Below, in pieces: positions 30,293 to 42,891 of a DNA stretch of 64,000 nucleotides. Under the pieces are notes generated by a model. It did not search any database and was not told the origin of the DNA. It worked only from the letters and a program-made list of their open reading frames with translations. Numbering within the stretch: position 1 is the first letter of the stretch; every line of letters begins with the position of its first letter. The position numbers and the translations under genes are program-made. Source of the stretch: Deinandra increscens subsp. villosa (taxonomy: Eukaryota > Streptophyta > Magnoliopsida > Asterales > Asteraceae). Location: the NCBI GenBank assembly GCA_039602395.1, contig JBCNJP010000018.1, forward strand, positions 806,001-870,000. Direction: 5' to 3'.

Positions 30293-33051
30293 TGTAACAC
30301 CCGTGTTCGCCCCATTTACAAAACCCGACCTGAATTTGAACTTGTCACGCAAATCAAGTTTTGATTTAACGATTACTGGAAGAATTTGTCTAAAATATAC
30401 AATTAAATTATGTTCGGGATATTCCATAATAATTTTTGAAAACAAAATAATACATTTGCAAAGTTTTAGGTTAAAAGATTTGATTAAAACAAAAATAAAG
30501 CGATTTTTGGTTTTTACGCGATTTCAGTATTCAATTTATCATTTACCGGGAATCTCGGGGCTTTTGTCTCAAAATATATACTTTGAAATATCCTACAATC
30601 ATTTTATAACATTAAAAACCAATTGGTTAAATTATAGAGCAATTTTGTTAATTAAAACGCGAATAAACGAATTTACGGTTTTTCGTGCAATTTCGTTAAT
30701 AACCAGGAATAAGGTAAATTTCAAAAGTCATATTTTAATGTTCCTTAATGTTTTATAAGGTCAATATAAGTTGCTCATAAAATATTAGAAGCTAACGAGT
30801 TAAGACGAGCACGAACGATTAAAAAGAAAAAAAATCAAATATTCCGGACCCCCCCCCCCCCGCGTATCGCGAGGGGCTACATGAAATGCTACGCGATACG
30901 CGTAGAGGCCTTGTCGGGCAGATTCAAGAACAAGCCTACTTTTGGCCACGTTTTCGAACTTGTGCTCCAAGATTAACCGATCTACGTGCTGTTTTCGATC
31001 AGTTAGTCACCCTAGTACGTGTCTACACCTAAATGCGCACCAAACCCCTATAAATACGAGCTCAAGTCATCAGTTTATCCTCACCAATTCCTCAAATTCT
31101 CTTCTAAAAACCCTAAAACGCACCAGAACTTTCTTCCTTCAAATTCGATCAATCCAGGAGGTTTCTGAAGCTGAAATTATGCAGTCTCACGTTATTAGGT
31201 ATGCTTAACAATAACATATCTCAGTTTTTTTTTATTATATTGTGTCTTAGTATGATTTCTAAAAATGTATAAAAAATTAGGGTTCTTGAGTTTGTTTTGC
31301 TAAAATTGGGTGCTCGGGTTGGAATTAGGGTCTGAATTTTTGTAGGTAATCCTAAAAAAATGTGTTTTAAGAAACCCCTAAGTTAATTTCAAGTTTTGGG
31401 AAGGTTTGGTATTTTAACTAAAATCGGTCAAAAGTAGGGTTTTCGTAACGTTGTTCCGCCCAAATTAAGTAAAAGGTGTTGAATTAAGGTTTGATATTTT
31501 TAGGAATATTATAATATGTTATAAGAAATAATACCCTAAGTTTATACAATTTTATAAAATGTTTTGATATTTATTTAATAAGTACGCTAAAATTAGGGTT
31601 TTCACGACGTTGCTTTGCCAAAATTGAACAAACGGCCGGGTTAAATTTAGGGCTAATATTTTAAGGTATATTATAAAATATTATTTTAAGTAAAAGCCCA
31701 ACATTAATTTCATTTAATAAAATAATTTTCTATTTATTTGGTAAATATTTCAAAGTTAGGGTTTTGATTATGATTATTTAATATTAAATAAACCGGAAGT
31801 TATTAGGACTTGGTTTTTGGTCTTAGATCACGTTTATATATATAATAAGTGTATATGAGGCCAAAAGTGACAAATAATAAAGTAATAAAAACACCGAGTT
31901 AATCGGAAACTTAGAAGTTCGTGCGGACCGGAAGGGTAAACGCCTATACTCTGGGGTTTTTGGCAAAGCGAGGGTGTCACATAAATCCCAACTGAGACCT
32001 GGCATACCTCACTGGGCGATCCCGGGGTGAGCGTTTACTTATAGGAATGCGCGTCTTCATATTATCACTAAACCCTAATTTCCCGATAAAGGGTAAAATG
32101 GTCTTTTAATAAAATAAGACCTACCCACTTTTTAACTTCCTCGTGTCCTTTGAACTATAATCATTATAATTCCCTATATTCATTTAGCATGTTCGTTCGT
32201 TAGGATAATCTTCAGGTTGTTATCTCTCGCGATTGGTTCTATCTCTCGTTGTCGATCTACTTATCAGGTGAGTATCCACTAAATCCCCCATCTTTTAATA
32301 GTGTTGGTTATGACTATTCAATTCGTATTATCATTTCTAATGGTGATTCACTCGAATGATAATCCGAGTTGTGAGAAATTATACCTGCATTATCTTTTAA
32401 ACGTTTTGGGGTGTAACATGTATCTCTATTTCAAATCGGTTCTCTAAACTAAAAACGCGATTGTATGTTAATTGGATACGTTCTATGTATGTTAAATATG
32501 TGTGGATTATTGTGATTGGTTATGCTCTAACTCTATATCTCGAACTTGAAGCGTACTCATTAACACACCGAGACGGGGTTACAGTAATAGATATATTGGT
32601 TTGACAACCCACTTGGCCTGCCTGGAGGCGTCAAGTGATTTGAAGCCTAGTTATCTAGGGTTTGATACGCTCACTCATTGCCTCTAACTCATTACTTGTT
32701 TAACTATATACATGAAAATATCTCGTTATACATGTATCGATGTTGAAATTATACATATATTATTTAAACATGTGTTTACTCACCAACTACTTTTGTAGTT
32801 GATACTTTATCTTATACATGTTGCAGGAATCCATACTTGAGCTATGTTGTGATCACGCTAGGATTGCTGAACCTAGATTAAAGACCTTAAATCAGTTTTG
32901 AATTGTATTCACTATGTTTTTCTTTATTGTATGATATCTTTAATTGATTAATAAAGAGGGCATGTTTAAGTATTACAACTTATTTTAGTTGTCATGTGCA
33001 TCTGGACATTCATTGCGCCCGACATATTCCGCTGTCGGTTGGGGTGTGACA
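30293..33051 (+). mobile_element. Ty3/gypsy solo LTR (2.76 kb)
   Basis: It begins TGTAACACCCGTG and ends TTGGGGTGTGACA, the termini typical of long Tekay/Del-type LTRs. It is flanked by CATGG (30288-30292) and CATAG (33052-33056), a 5-bp duplication with one mismatch. No gag or pol and no second LTR are present, so it is a solo LTR left by LTR-LTR recombination. A TATA box (CTATAAATA, 31048-31056) precedes a leader-like run. A C13 run and a hairpin CGCGTATCGCG...CGCGATACGCG lie near 30849-30903. Being inside gag of the host copia, it is younger than it. Orientation is inferred from the TATA box. Confidence 0.85.
31048..31056 (+). promoter_or_regulatory. TATA box in gypsy LTR
   Basis: CTATAAATA sits in CCCCTATAAATACGAGC, about 30 bp before pyrimidine-rich sequence (CACCAATTCCTCAAATTCTC) that looks like a transcript start region. 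Confidence 0.55.
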
Positions 33052-33056
33052 CATAG

Positions 33057-33640
33057 CTTTAGGTATCATCTTCTAAACTCTACCGGAAGATGATATGCTT
33101 CAGATGACAAAGTACTTAGAACTTAAGGACGTGTGGGAAGCGCTAAAAGCCTGATATCTTGGCATAAAAAGAACTTATAAAGCTCGTCTTCAAATGCTAA
33201 GAAGCGATTTTGATGGATTAAAGTTGGGAGAGACAGAAAATGTTGATAAATGTGCAACAAAGTTATGTGGAGCACAATCAAACTGCAAGAGCTTGGGAGC
33301 AACACTTGAAGAAGAGGTCATGGCATATGAAGAAAGAAACAAGTTCAAGAATGTGAATGAAGTTCATTCCAAAGTTAGCTCTTGTTTACCCAAACTGAAA
33401 AGAAAGTTGGAAAATATCGAGGACGTCGTAGAGGATGTGGAAGATTTAATGAGCGAGGAAGAAGGAATCCAAGATGGAATAACGACGTGAAACTGATCAA
33501 AGCGAACATTGGAGAAAGAACTCGGAAGAATAGCAAGACAGAAGAAAGAACACGAGGTGTTATAACTGTGATAATATTTGGCACTATTTAAGTGAGTGCA
33601 AAGCACCTAGCAAAGTTAAAGAAGAATAAGCGAACTTGAT
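33057..33640 (+). pseudogene. copia gag, second part (after gypsy insertion)
   Basis: It resumes with LPEDDMLQMTKYLELKDVWEAL, then RLQMLRSDFDGLKLGETENVD and KSLGATLEEEV, the UBN2 domain of copia Gag. It ends with zinc knuckle CYNCDNIWHYLSEC in another frame (33555-33600). Stops and frameshifts are present throughout. Confidence 0.85.
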
Positions 33641-33764
33641 ATAGAAAGAAGATGTAGGTGATCTAGTTCCTGCCTTGTATATGATAGCTTGTTCGGTGAG
33701 GAAAGCAAGTCCGAAAAAATAAAAGGTTATCCTGCTGTATTAGAAAAGGATGAAAAGGAAGAAA

Positions 33765-34500
33765 GAACATAGTACTTAGACAACGTTGCAAGTAGCCACA
33801 TTATAGGAAAGAAAGAATTCTTCATGTAACATCCCAAGCCCGTCGCAACTAAGATATTGTCCGCTTTGGCAGTCGGCATGCCCTTAGGCATTCGCCCCCC
33901 AAGGTTTCAAAACGTGTCTCGGTGGTGGAGGTATCCACATCCTTATAAAGAAGTGCTTAGTTCACCTCCCCCACTGATGTGGGATGTTACAATCCATCCC
34001 TCTTAGGGGACCTGCGTCCTTGCTGGCACACCTGCTGATGACTGGCTCAGATACTATCTGTAACAGCCCAGGCCCGTCGCAACCAACTGTCCGCTATGGC
34101 AGATGACATGCCCTTATGCATCTGCGCCTCATGGTTTTAAAACGCGTCTTGGTAGGGAAGGTATCCACACCCTTATAAAGAAGTACTTAATTCTCCTCCC
34201 AATCGATGTGGAATGTTACACTTCACTACTTTAGATAAGGGAGTAACGAACCACGTAAAGTTTGGTGATGGGTATGTTATTGAAATCAAAAGCAAAGGAA
34301 ACATGATTGTGCAAAGTAAGAATGAAAAAAAGAGAATGATCACCGATGGATTAGTTATACCCAGGCTTAGCACCAACAATCTTAGCTTGGGTCAAATGGA
34401 TGAAATGGGATGCAAGACTAAAATAGCCAATAAATTCTTAAGGCTATACAACCAAAGAGAAAGGTTGCTAATGAAGATTCAAAGAAACTAGAGCATAATG
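33765..34500 (+). pseudogene. copia protease region split by a TRIM
   Basis: YLDNVASSHIIGKKEFF (33776-33824) is a decayed DSGASxHMTG protease motif. After the TRIM the frame continues FTTLDKGVTNHVKFGDGYV and LSTNNLSLGQMDEMGC (34226-34491). Beyond 34500 the pol sequence can no longer be recognised. Confidence 0.8.
33825..34220 (-). mobile_element. TRIM (terminal-repeat retrotransposon in miniature)
   Basis: 396 bp: two LTRs of 167 bp (33825-33991) and 162 bp (34059-34220), both TGTAACA...GTTACA with CCGTCGCAAC and CCTTATAAAGAAGT motifs, separated by only 67 bp. A perfect 5-bp duplication CTTCA flanks it (33820-33824, 34221-34225). On the minus strand a primer-binding-like GATAGTATCTGAGCCAG follows the right LTR and a purine tract TAAGAGGGATGGAT precedes the left LTR, which sets the orientation. 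It has no coding capacity and depends on proteins of other elements. Confidence 0.92.
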
Positions 34501-34719
34501 TATGAATTAAACTTCATGTATGTTCTAACAGCTTCGAAGAAGAGAAAAAAGAAAGTCCAGATAGTACAAATTCTATGATGAAGAAGAAAATAAAAATAAA
34601 AAGTGACTGATGAAACGATTAATAAAAGCCCATTCGATTCAATTGGGAATGGTTCTGAAATATTAATTCAAAAGCTTTGGAAGTACTAATCAAGTACCGA
34701 TGATTGATGAAGTGCCTAA

Positions 34720-36150
34720 GGGGCTGTTTGTTTACCTCTTAATGGGGTCTGAACTGGATGAAATGTATTTTTCGGTCAGACATTTAATTAAGGGGTGTTT
34801 GGTTGGTTACCTCTTAATCTGAAAAAAATAACATAATGATTAAGGGTTTAGAAAGTAGCTTTTTGATTCAGAATAAAAAAAAAGAACGCAAGCGCTCCTT
34901 CCTCCCTCACGTTGCTGATAGCGCTCCTCCTCCATCACTCTCACCCGCCGACAACCACAGCACCGGCGACGGCAGCAGCGCCGATGACAACCCTCCTTCT
35001 CCGGTGTTCCTTTCCTTCGGCGTTCTTCTTAGCCCCTCCTTCTCCAAGTAAGTTTTTTTAGGGTTTTGTTCAAAATCTGTAGATTTTTTACAAATTGTTG
35101 TGTTCTTATCATAGTTACAGAATTCGCTTGACTACCCACGAATTTCGAATTGGATTTGGAACGCGATTTTAGTGGCAAATTCTAGGGCTAATATATGTGC
35201 TCGGAATCAAATTGGAACATCGATTTCAAGTTTTTTTTCTTGAACATACATTGATTTCAACTTAATTAAAGATTCAATTGAATTAAATGGTAAACTGGAA
35301 TGTCAGACCTGCCAATTTCACATTAGTGATTTACTCTGAGCTTCCAATTTGTAGCCATATTCTCGATTTTACATTCTAGATTGAATGCCTATAAAATTGA
35401 CAGTTTCGAGCAATCTTCAATCCCATATTCTCGATTCCTATTCTCAATCTCTTCCAATTATATAATCATATTGTATTTAAAAAGTTAAGAGTTGTTAGGT
35501 CATTGTTTGATCATTGATGATTGTGGTGTGTTTTTGGTGCTCAAAACATATGGATCGTTGTTGAATGTCGTATATACTTGAGATATTAGTTTGGTTCTTG
35601 ATCAAAATGTAGGGTTTTTTATTTTATTTTATTTCATATTGGTTAGGTCATTGTGTGATCATTGTTGATTGTGGTGTGATATTAGGTCCTTCGATATGGT
35701 TTTTTGGTTGATGATACATGTTTTATATCATTTTTTGAATACGTGAATGTTGAATAGGGAAATAGGTTGATGCTCAATGTTTGATGTTGTTTTTTGTTTG
35801 ATTTTTACTTGTTGGATATGGGTTTATGATTGATGGTTGGTGTTTATTTGTTAAATGGAAATGGAACCAAAAAAAGCTTAGAACAAATTGGAAGAAAGGA
35901 GTTGATAAAACTTTTTTAGAATTATGTATTCATGAAGTGGGACTCTAAAGCCGTAACAGATATATTCCATTTGTATTTTTTTCTTTAATAACTATTAATT
36001 ATTTAGGATTCTGACCAAACAGATATATTTCATTCAGATATCAAACCAAACAGCACTTAACTGATTCAGAATCTCTTATTCTTAACTGATTCAGAATCTC
36101 TTATTCTTAATAATTCAGCACTTAATGCTTCAGTTTATACCAAACAGCCC
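34720..36150. mobile_element. TIR element carrying a captured gene 5' exon
   Basis: Inverted ends GGGGCTGTTTGTTT and AACCAAACAGCCC enclose 1.43 kb. Subterminal CTTAATCTGA and TCAGAATCTC motifs are repeated in inverted orientation. The interior is not transposon-like: a GC-rich coding-looking exon (34836-35050) and a long AT-rich intron-like stretch. The superfamily is PIF/Harbinger- or hAT-like by the TIR; the target duplication is unclear. Confidence 0.65.
34836..35050 (+). pseudogene. Captured first exon of an unidentified plant gene
   Basis: An open frame of 71 codons includes HVADSAPPPSLSPADNHSTG and SPVFLSFGVLLSPSFSK, Ser/Pro-rich and much more GC-rich than its surroundings. It ends at CCAAG|TAAGTTT, a good 5' splice site. 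I cannot name the protein. It lies inside the TIR element. Confidence 0.5.
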
Positions 36151-36245
36151 TTAAATGTATTACTTTAAGGCCAAGAATTGAATGAATGAATGCTAGGTTT
36201 GTAGAACCTATTAAGCAAATATGGTACAAATAACTAAATGAGAGA

Positions 36246-36284
36246 TGTTGGAATATATTCTAAATATATATATGTATGTATTTT

Positions 36285-36328
<44 letters not shown>

Positions 36329-37102
36329 GGCCCCAAATCATTAATTTTAATAAATTAATTACCTAATTAACCCTATCAGGCATTTATTTGATTGACATAA
36401 TTGCCCTTATTGATAGAATTAGGCTGTGTTTGGCGCGCCATAAGCTAGCTTTTTGACGTACCAAACATGGCTTTTTTTAAAAACTAGCTTTTTTTATAAG
36501 CCCCGTTTGGTAACGTCAAAAAGCTAGCTTATAAGCTAGTTTTTGAAAAGCTAGTTGGAGTAGCGTTTCAACTAGCTTTTCAAAGCTTTTATAATATTTC
36601 CATTTATACCCTTCCCCCTTCCCTAACTTATAAATAAATACATTTATTTACATTTATGACATGTACTTTTATGTCATTTTATATTTTTCAGCTAGTTTAT
36701 CAGCTAGTTTTTACCAAACGTTATTTTTTATCAGCTAGCTTATAGTTTATCAGCTACCAGCTAGCTTATCAGCTAGCAGCTAGCTTATAAGCTAGCAACT
36801 AGCTTTTCAGCTAGTGCGCCAAACACAGCCTTAGGGTTTCCCCTTGGGTGTATATATATGGAGATTATAGCAGAGAGTTTAGGTTAATCACCACCTCCTA
36901 AAATTCGTCCCTCTCCTCTCTACTCTCTCTAATTCGTAGATCTTAACCTACAACCACCATCATTACAATATACCCTAAACGCGAACCCGATCAGGAACAG
37001 GAATTGATAATCCGACTGTTGTTGATCTGAACCAGATGACAATAGGTGATATTTACATTATTATCTGTTTATTTATTATCACGACTCATGATTCGTTCAA
37101 CA
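36246..37102 (+). repeat. 5' LTR of Tork-like copia (with Tourist-like MITE)
   Basis: Starts TGTTGGAATATATTC, ends CGTTCAACA. It includes an uninterrupted (TA)n tract at 36294-36326, the MITE 36422-36830 and a TATATATA box near 36850. Confidence 0.9.
36422..36830. mobile_element. PIF/Harbinger Tourist-like MITE
   Basis: 409 bp with TIRs GGCTGTGTTTGGCGCG and GCGCCAAACACAGCC, flanked by TTA on both sides. The sister LTR has the empty site AATTAGGGTTTCC with a single TTA, confirming boundaries and duplication. The interior is dense in AGCTAGCTTAT-type repeats. It is non-coding. Confidence 0.93.
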
Positions 37103-37369
37103 TGTGTCATCAGAGCATTATGTTGATTAAACGAATCATAAAACTGTAATCGTTTATTTTATTATTAATGATCTCGAAATCAAACCTGGTTTCTTCGAAT
37201 CTATCTAAAATCCAGAAACCCTAAAACAATTCTAATCATATAATCAAAAAACTGGTTTTCTCAGAGGCTAAAATCAGTTTTAATAGAAATAAAAAATCTC
37301 AATAAGATTTCGTTTTTTGAAAAGCCGTGGTGAAACCCTAATTGATTTCCTACGATCCTTGCTTCTTGA

Positions 37370-37760
37370 TCGAAATCCTTAGTTTTTAATCGAAAACCTT
37401 ATTCTTTTCGATTTCAATCCTAGCTTTTCGATTGAAAACCTACCTTTTCGATTGAAAACCTACCTTTTCGATTGTAAACCTTAGTATTTGATTGCAATCC
37501 TAGCTTTTCGATTGAAAACCTACCTTTTCGATTGTAAACCTTAGTTTTCGATTGCAAACCTAGCTTTTCGATCGAAAACCTCACTTTTGATCGAAAACCT
37601 CACTTTAGATCGAAAACCTCACCTTAGATAGAAAACCTCACCTTGGATCGAAAACCTCATTTTGGATCGAAAACCTCATTTTGATCGAAAACTTAGCTTC
37701 TCGATCGAAAACCTTATTTCTGATAGAAAACCTCATTTTCGATCGAATGCTGATTTCGAT
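37370..37760. repeat. Minisatellite of about 20-bp units in copia leader
   Basis: Roughly 20 imperfect copies of CTTTTCGATTGAAAACCTAC / GATCGAAAACCTCA in the untranslated leader between the primer-binding site and gag. Confidence 0.85.
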
Positions 37761-37920
37761 CAGATACTGTTTTTCGACCTAAGACATGTCTTCAATCCAC
37801 GCAATCAGGGGCTTATTATAAAATTTGTTTTGTTTAAAACCTTACATGCTTATGTTATACAAAACTTAATAATAAATTAGATTAGTTCATTAACTTGTAT
37901 TAGTTGTTGACATGTAGTAA

Positions 37921-38290
37921 TTCTGGCCAAAGCTGATTTTCTATCTTAATCATGCCATTATCATTTCTAATACTAGTTAACTTATTTGAATTAAACTAAT
38001 TTGTTTGCTTAACTTTATAACATATTTAAAACCTCGATTCTGGCTAAAGCTGATTCGTTGTTCTTAAAATGATTATCAACTAAAATTAAGCATTCGCCTC
38101 ACTTATACAAGTGTTTCTCTTCTGGCCAAAGATGATGAGTTGCACTTGTATTCAACGAACCTAATTTGTACATAAAGCTTAGATGCATCATTTCTGGCCA
38201 AAGCTGATGTGATACATCACTTTATGTATATACCCCTTATCTTGTTCATAATGCTTAGGTAATAGGCAAGTAACCAAAGCGAACGCTGAT
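37921..38290. repeat. Dispersed motif TTCTGGCCAAAGCTGAT in copia leader
   Basis: The motif appears near 37921, 38039, 38120 and 38202, with a degenerate copy near 38273, spaced about 80-120 bp and separated by unlike sequence. Confidence 0.75.
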
Positions 38291-38459
38291 TCATTCAAGT
38301 ATAACCTTATTTGTCTATTAATTTTGGTGATTGTAATAGACTTTATCACAGCTTCATTACTTTACATTTATGGTCCTTATTTACGCTTGTTTATCATTAT
38401 CCAACTAGTCACTCTAAATTTCTTTACTAAGTATCTTACTATTCTCAATCTTGTCCACT

Positions 38460-41400
38460 CTAAGCCTCAACTTTCAGAGTTGAAACCTTAACTGGAACCA
38501 ATTTTGCTGCTTGGAAGGGTTCTGTGAACTTGTCTCTGGGCATATTAGGTTTTGATCATGCACGTATATATGATGCCCCTCCTGCTATCACTAATGCGAG
38601 CACTGCTGACCAAAAGACTGCTCTTGAGAAATGGGAGAGGTGCAACAAGATGTGCCTTTTGATCATGAAGAAATCCATTGATATTGCTATCAGGGGAGCC
38701 ATACCAGATTCTAACAATGCCAAAACTTACTTGGCTTCTATGGAGGAATATTACAAAGGAACCTCAAAAGAGCATGCTGGCAATCTTATTCTTAAATTGC
38801 TAACTTCTAAGTATGATGGAAAATGCAGTATTCATAAACACTTAATGATTATGAACGACATCGCCAACAAGCTCAAGGTTTTAGAGATGCCGATCGGTGA
38901 GACTTTCCTGGTTTACTTAATTATGATCTCTCTTCCAACGTCTTTGAAACCTTCAAGGTCAACTATAATGCTCAGAAGGATAAATGGAAGATGAGCGAGT
39001 TGATTGAGATGTGCGTGCAAGAGGAAGAACGTTAGAAGCTTGATAAACCAGATTTTGCTTATCTCATGACTGCCAATTCCAATAAGAGGAAGGGAAAGTT
39101 TCCACAAAGAGAGTATCCTAAGGTTTAGAAGAAGGATGCAAGTGCGTCATCCAGCTCTAACAACTCCGAAGATAAGCTTTACTACAAGTTCTGACGCAAG
39201 AACGGACATACTCAAAAGGACTGCAAAGCTTTTAAGGAGTGGCTGGCTAAGAAAGGTAATCATGTAAATATGATAATTGAGTCCTTTAATTTAAAAGTTC
39301 CAACTAATTCATGGTGGTTTGATTCTGGTTCTATGGTTTATGTAACTAACTCTACTCAGGGATTCCATACAATCCAGAAGCTGGAAAGAAACTAAAGAAC
39401 ACTTAAACTGGGGAATGGAAAAGACTTTTCTGTTAAAGGCGTGGGAACCTTAAATTTAATAATGAAAACTGGTTTATGCATTAAACTTTATGATACCTTA
39501 TATATTCCTGAGATTACTCGGAATCTTGTGTCAGGACCAAAGTTAGACATGGACAGTTTTGATGTTTCTCATGGTCATGACAAACTTACTATCTATTTTA
39601 ATTCTCAAGTGTTTAGTTTTGGTTATCTGGATAGTGGTCTTTATTGATTAGAACTGGATGATGTTTTCTCTAATTCCTTTTTGTCATATAACATTAATGA
39701 ATCATCAACAAAGAGAAAACCTAAAAGAGACTTAGAAACTTCATCTATGTTATGGCATCAACATTTAGGCCATATCTCACGTGATCATTTACCGAGACTC
39801 GTGAAAGTTAAATTTTACCATCTCTTGACTTTAATGATTTTGGAACATGCGTCAAATGCCTTAAAGGCAAAATGACATCAGCTAATAAGAAAGGCGCCAC
39901 TAGAAGTTCTAAATTGTTAGAAATTAATTACAGGGCATAATTCATTTATCACTTTTACAGATGATTATTCTCGTTATATGTACTTGTATCTCATTAAAGA
40001 AAAATCTGAATCATTAACAACTTTTAAAGACTATAAAACTGAAGTTTAAAAACAATGTGGTCTTCAACAAAAAGTTGTTAGATCAGATAGAGGCGGTGAG
40101 TATTATGGTAGTATACGGATTTGAGTCAGGCCTCTGGTCCATTTTATGAGTTTTGCAAAAGTCAGGGGATCATGAACCAATATACGATGCCTGGTACTCC
40201 TTAACAAAATGGTGTTGCTGAAAGGAGAAACAGAACCCTCATGAACATGGTACAAAGTATGTTAGCTAACTCAGGATTACCTCTATTCCTCTGGACCAAG
40301 GCCTTAAAAGCCGTTCATATACTCAACAGAGTTCCCTCGAAATCTGTCCCTAAAACTTCTTATGACCTCTGGACAGGAGAGAAACCGAGTCTAAGATATA
40401 TGAAATTATGGAGTTGTCTTGCTGAAGTCAAACTCTATAATCCCTTCTTAAAGAAACTTGACATGAAAACCATAACTTGTAATTTCATCAATTATCTTGA
40501 ACATTCAAGGGGTTATCGGTTTTATTGTCCTTTCCATGTCACTCGTATAGTATAAACAAAGAATGTCGTGTTCCTTGAAGAGCATAACATCAGTGGGAGC
40601 AGTGAAAGATCCTTACGATGATTTGCGAGAAGTACAAGACGCGGGGGGGGGGGGGGACTCGTCATTTACCCTAACTTCGATTACTCCTCTTGTACACGCT
40701 TCTGAAATCAACACTACACCCACACAACGTCCCTCACAATGAAATGAAGACGCTTTAAACGAACAACCAAAAGTCAATGTTGAACCCGCTGAACCCATCG
40801 TTCAACCCAGGAGGTCATTTAGGGTTAAAAAGACTACTAACTTTGATGACTATGAAACTTACATGGCTGAAATTGAAACAGATGGTGGAAAGTTTATTGA
40901 TCCTACCTTTTATAAAGAAGCCATGAATAGTGATCAGTCTTCTGAATGGAATAAAGCCATGCTTGACGAGCTTGAATCCATGCATGAAGAAAAATGATGT
41001 TTGGGATTTAGTTGAATTACCCAACGGTTCAAAACCCGTGATGTAAATGGGTCTTCAAGACTAAACTAGATCCAAAAGGAAACGTTGAAAGCTATAAAGG
41101 GAGATTGGTTGCAAAATGCTACGCTCAGAAAGAGGGAATTAACTATCAAGATACCTTTTCCCCTGTGTCTTGAAAGGATTCCTCAAGGATCATTACGACC
41201 CTAGTAGCTCATTTTGATTTAGAGCTACATCAAATGGATGTCAAAACTGCTTTCCTGAACGGTGACTTGTATGAAGGAGTGTTCATGACACAGCTTGATG
41301 GGTTTAAACCAGAAGGTCAAGAACATTTAGTCTGCAAAAAAAAAAAGAAATCTATATACGGTTTGAAACAAGCATCGCGTCAGTGGTATCTAAAGTTTGA

Positions 41401-42472
41401 TGAAGTCATGAAGAAACAAGGTTTCCTGAAAAATAAAGTGGACTAATGCACCTTTTTTTAGATGAGTGGGAGCAATTTCACTATACTTGTCATGTACGTA
41501 GATAACATTCTATTGGCAAGTAATAACTTAGATATGTTGCATGAGTCAAAGCGATTACTTTCGCTCCACTTTGACATGAAGGATCTCGGAGAGGCTTCTT
41601 ACGTTATTGGCATCAAAATACACTGAGCCAAAGGAATCTTAGGCTTGTCCCAAAAGGCCTACATTGAGCGTGTCCTCACTCGATACAACATGAAACATAG
41701 TTCCCCTTCTAAAGCTCCTGTAGTTAAAGGAGATGTTTTCGGCTCTTTCGAATGTCCAAAAACAGATGATAAAAAGGAGCGAATGAGAATGATACCTTAT
41801 GCATCTGTATTTGGGAGCCTTATGTATGCTCAAGTCTATACTCGTCCAGATATCTCTTATATTGCTGGAATGCTAGGCCGTTATCAAACTAATCCTGGTC
41901 ATGATCACTGGACAACAGCTAAGAAAGTTCTTAGATATCAGAATGGTATGAAAGACTATAAACTAACTTACAGAAGAAGTGATAATCTAGAACTAGTTGG
42001 ATATTCTGATTTTGATTTTACTAAATGCAAGGATAATAAGAAATCCACCTCGGGATACATCTTTATGTTAGCGGGCGAGCCCATCTCATGGAAGAGTCAT
42101 AAACAACAGCTAACCACAACATCCACTATGATGGCAGAATACATTGTTGTTTATAACGCAACTTGTCATGGAATGTTGCTCAGAAACCTGATCACTGGAC
42201 TCAAAGTTGTTAATTCCATCTCTAGACTATTGAAGCTTTATTGTGATAATTCAGTTGTCGTTACTTTCTCGAACAGTAATAGCTCGACTGGCGCTGGAGT
42301 ATATCTCGATACAAAGTATTTGTTCGTTCGTGAACGAGTTGAGGAAAACGCTATTTGTATTGAGTATATAAGTACAAAGGATATGCTTGCAGATCCGATA
42401 ACTAAAGGTCTCCCACCTAAAGTATTCGAAGAACTTGTTTTTCGAGGATGGGCTTTACTAAAGACCATTTAA
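38460..42472 (+). pseudogene. Degenerate copia gag-pol (Tork-like)
   Basis: gag: LTGTNFAAWKGSVNLSLGIL and a helical UBN2 part to about 39000, then a zinc knuckle with the first Cys codon lost to a stop (39190). Protease: WWFDSGSMVYVTN (39316). Integrase: MLWHQHLGHISRDHL (39748), FTDDYSRYMYLYLIKEKS (39955), RSDRGGEY (40082). RT: MDVKTAFLNGDL (41234), SIYGLKQASRQWY, active site MYVDN instead of YVDD (about 41497). RNase H: YASVFGSLMYAQVYTRPDI (41800), degraded SDFDF and LYCDNSVVV (42236). At least ten stops or frameshifts. A G14 run disrupts the linker (40643-40656). Confidence 0.9.
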
Positions 42473-42790
42473 GCATGTCGTACTTCTTATCTTTAATTTA
42501 ATATGTCTCCGTTTTGATTTATTTTTGTCTCTGAATATGTTATGCATGCCTAAACGACATATAGACAGCTTTACACATAAATCAATGTTAAGGGCTTATT
42601 TTCAGTGATTGATTCTAAATTCAAGTTGAATTTTAAATTTGGGATTGTAGTATGATTAATGGGGGTCTTGAGTTGGATAATTAATTCTGTGACAGCTGCA
42701 ATTTATGGTTTAAAAATGAAATGAGTATTAAACCCTGATCAGGATTAGCTAATAACTCATCATAAATGATTGCTCGCCCAAGTGGGAGAA

Positions 42791-42846
42791 TGTTAGAATA
42801 TATTCTAAATATATATATGTATGTATTTTCGTACATATATATACGT

Positions 42847-42891
<45 letters not shown>

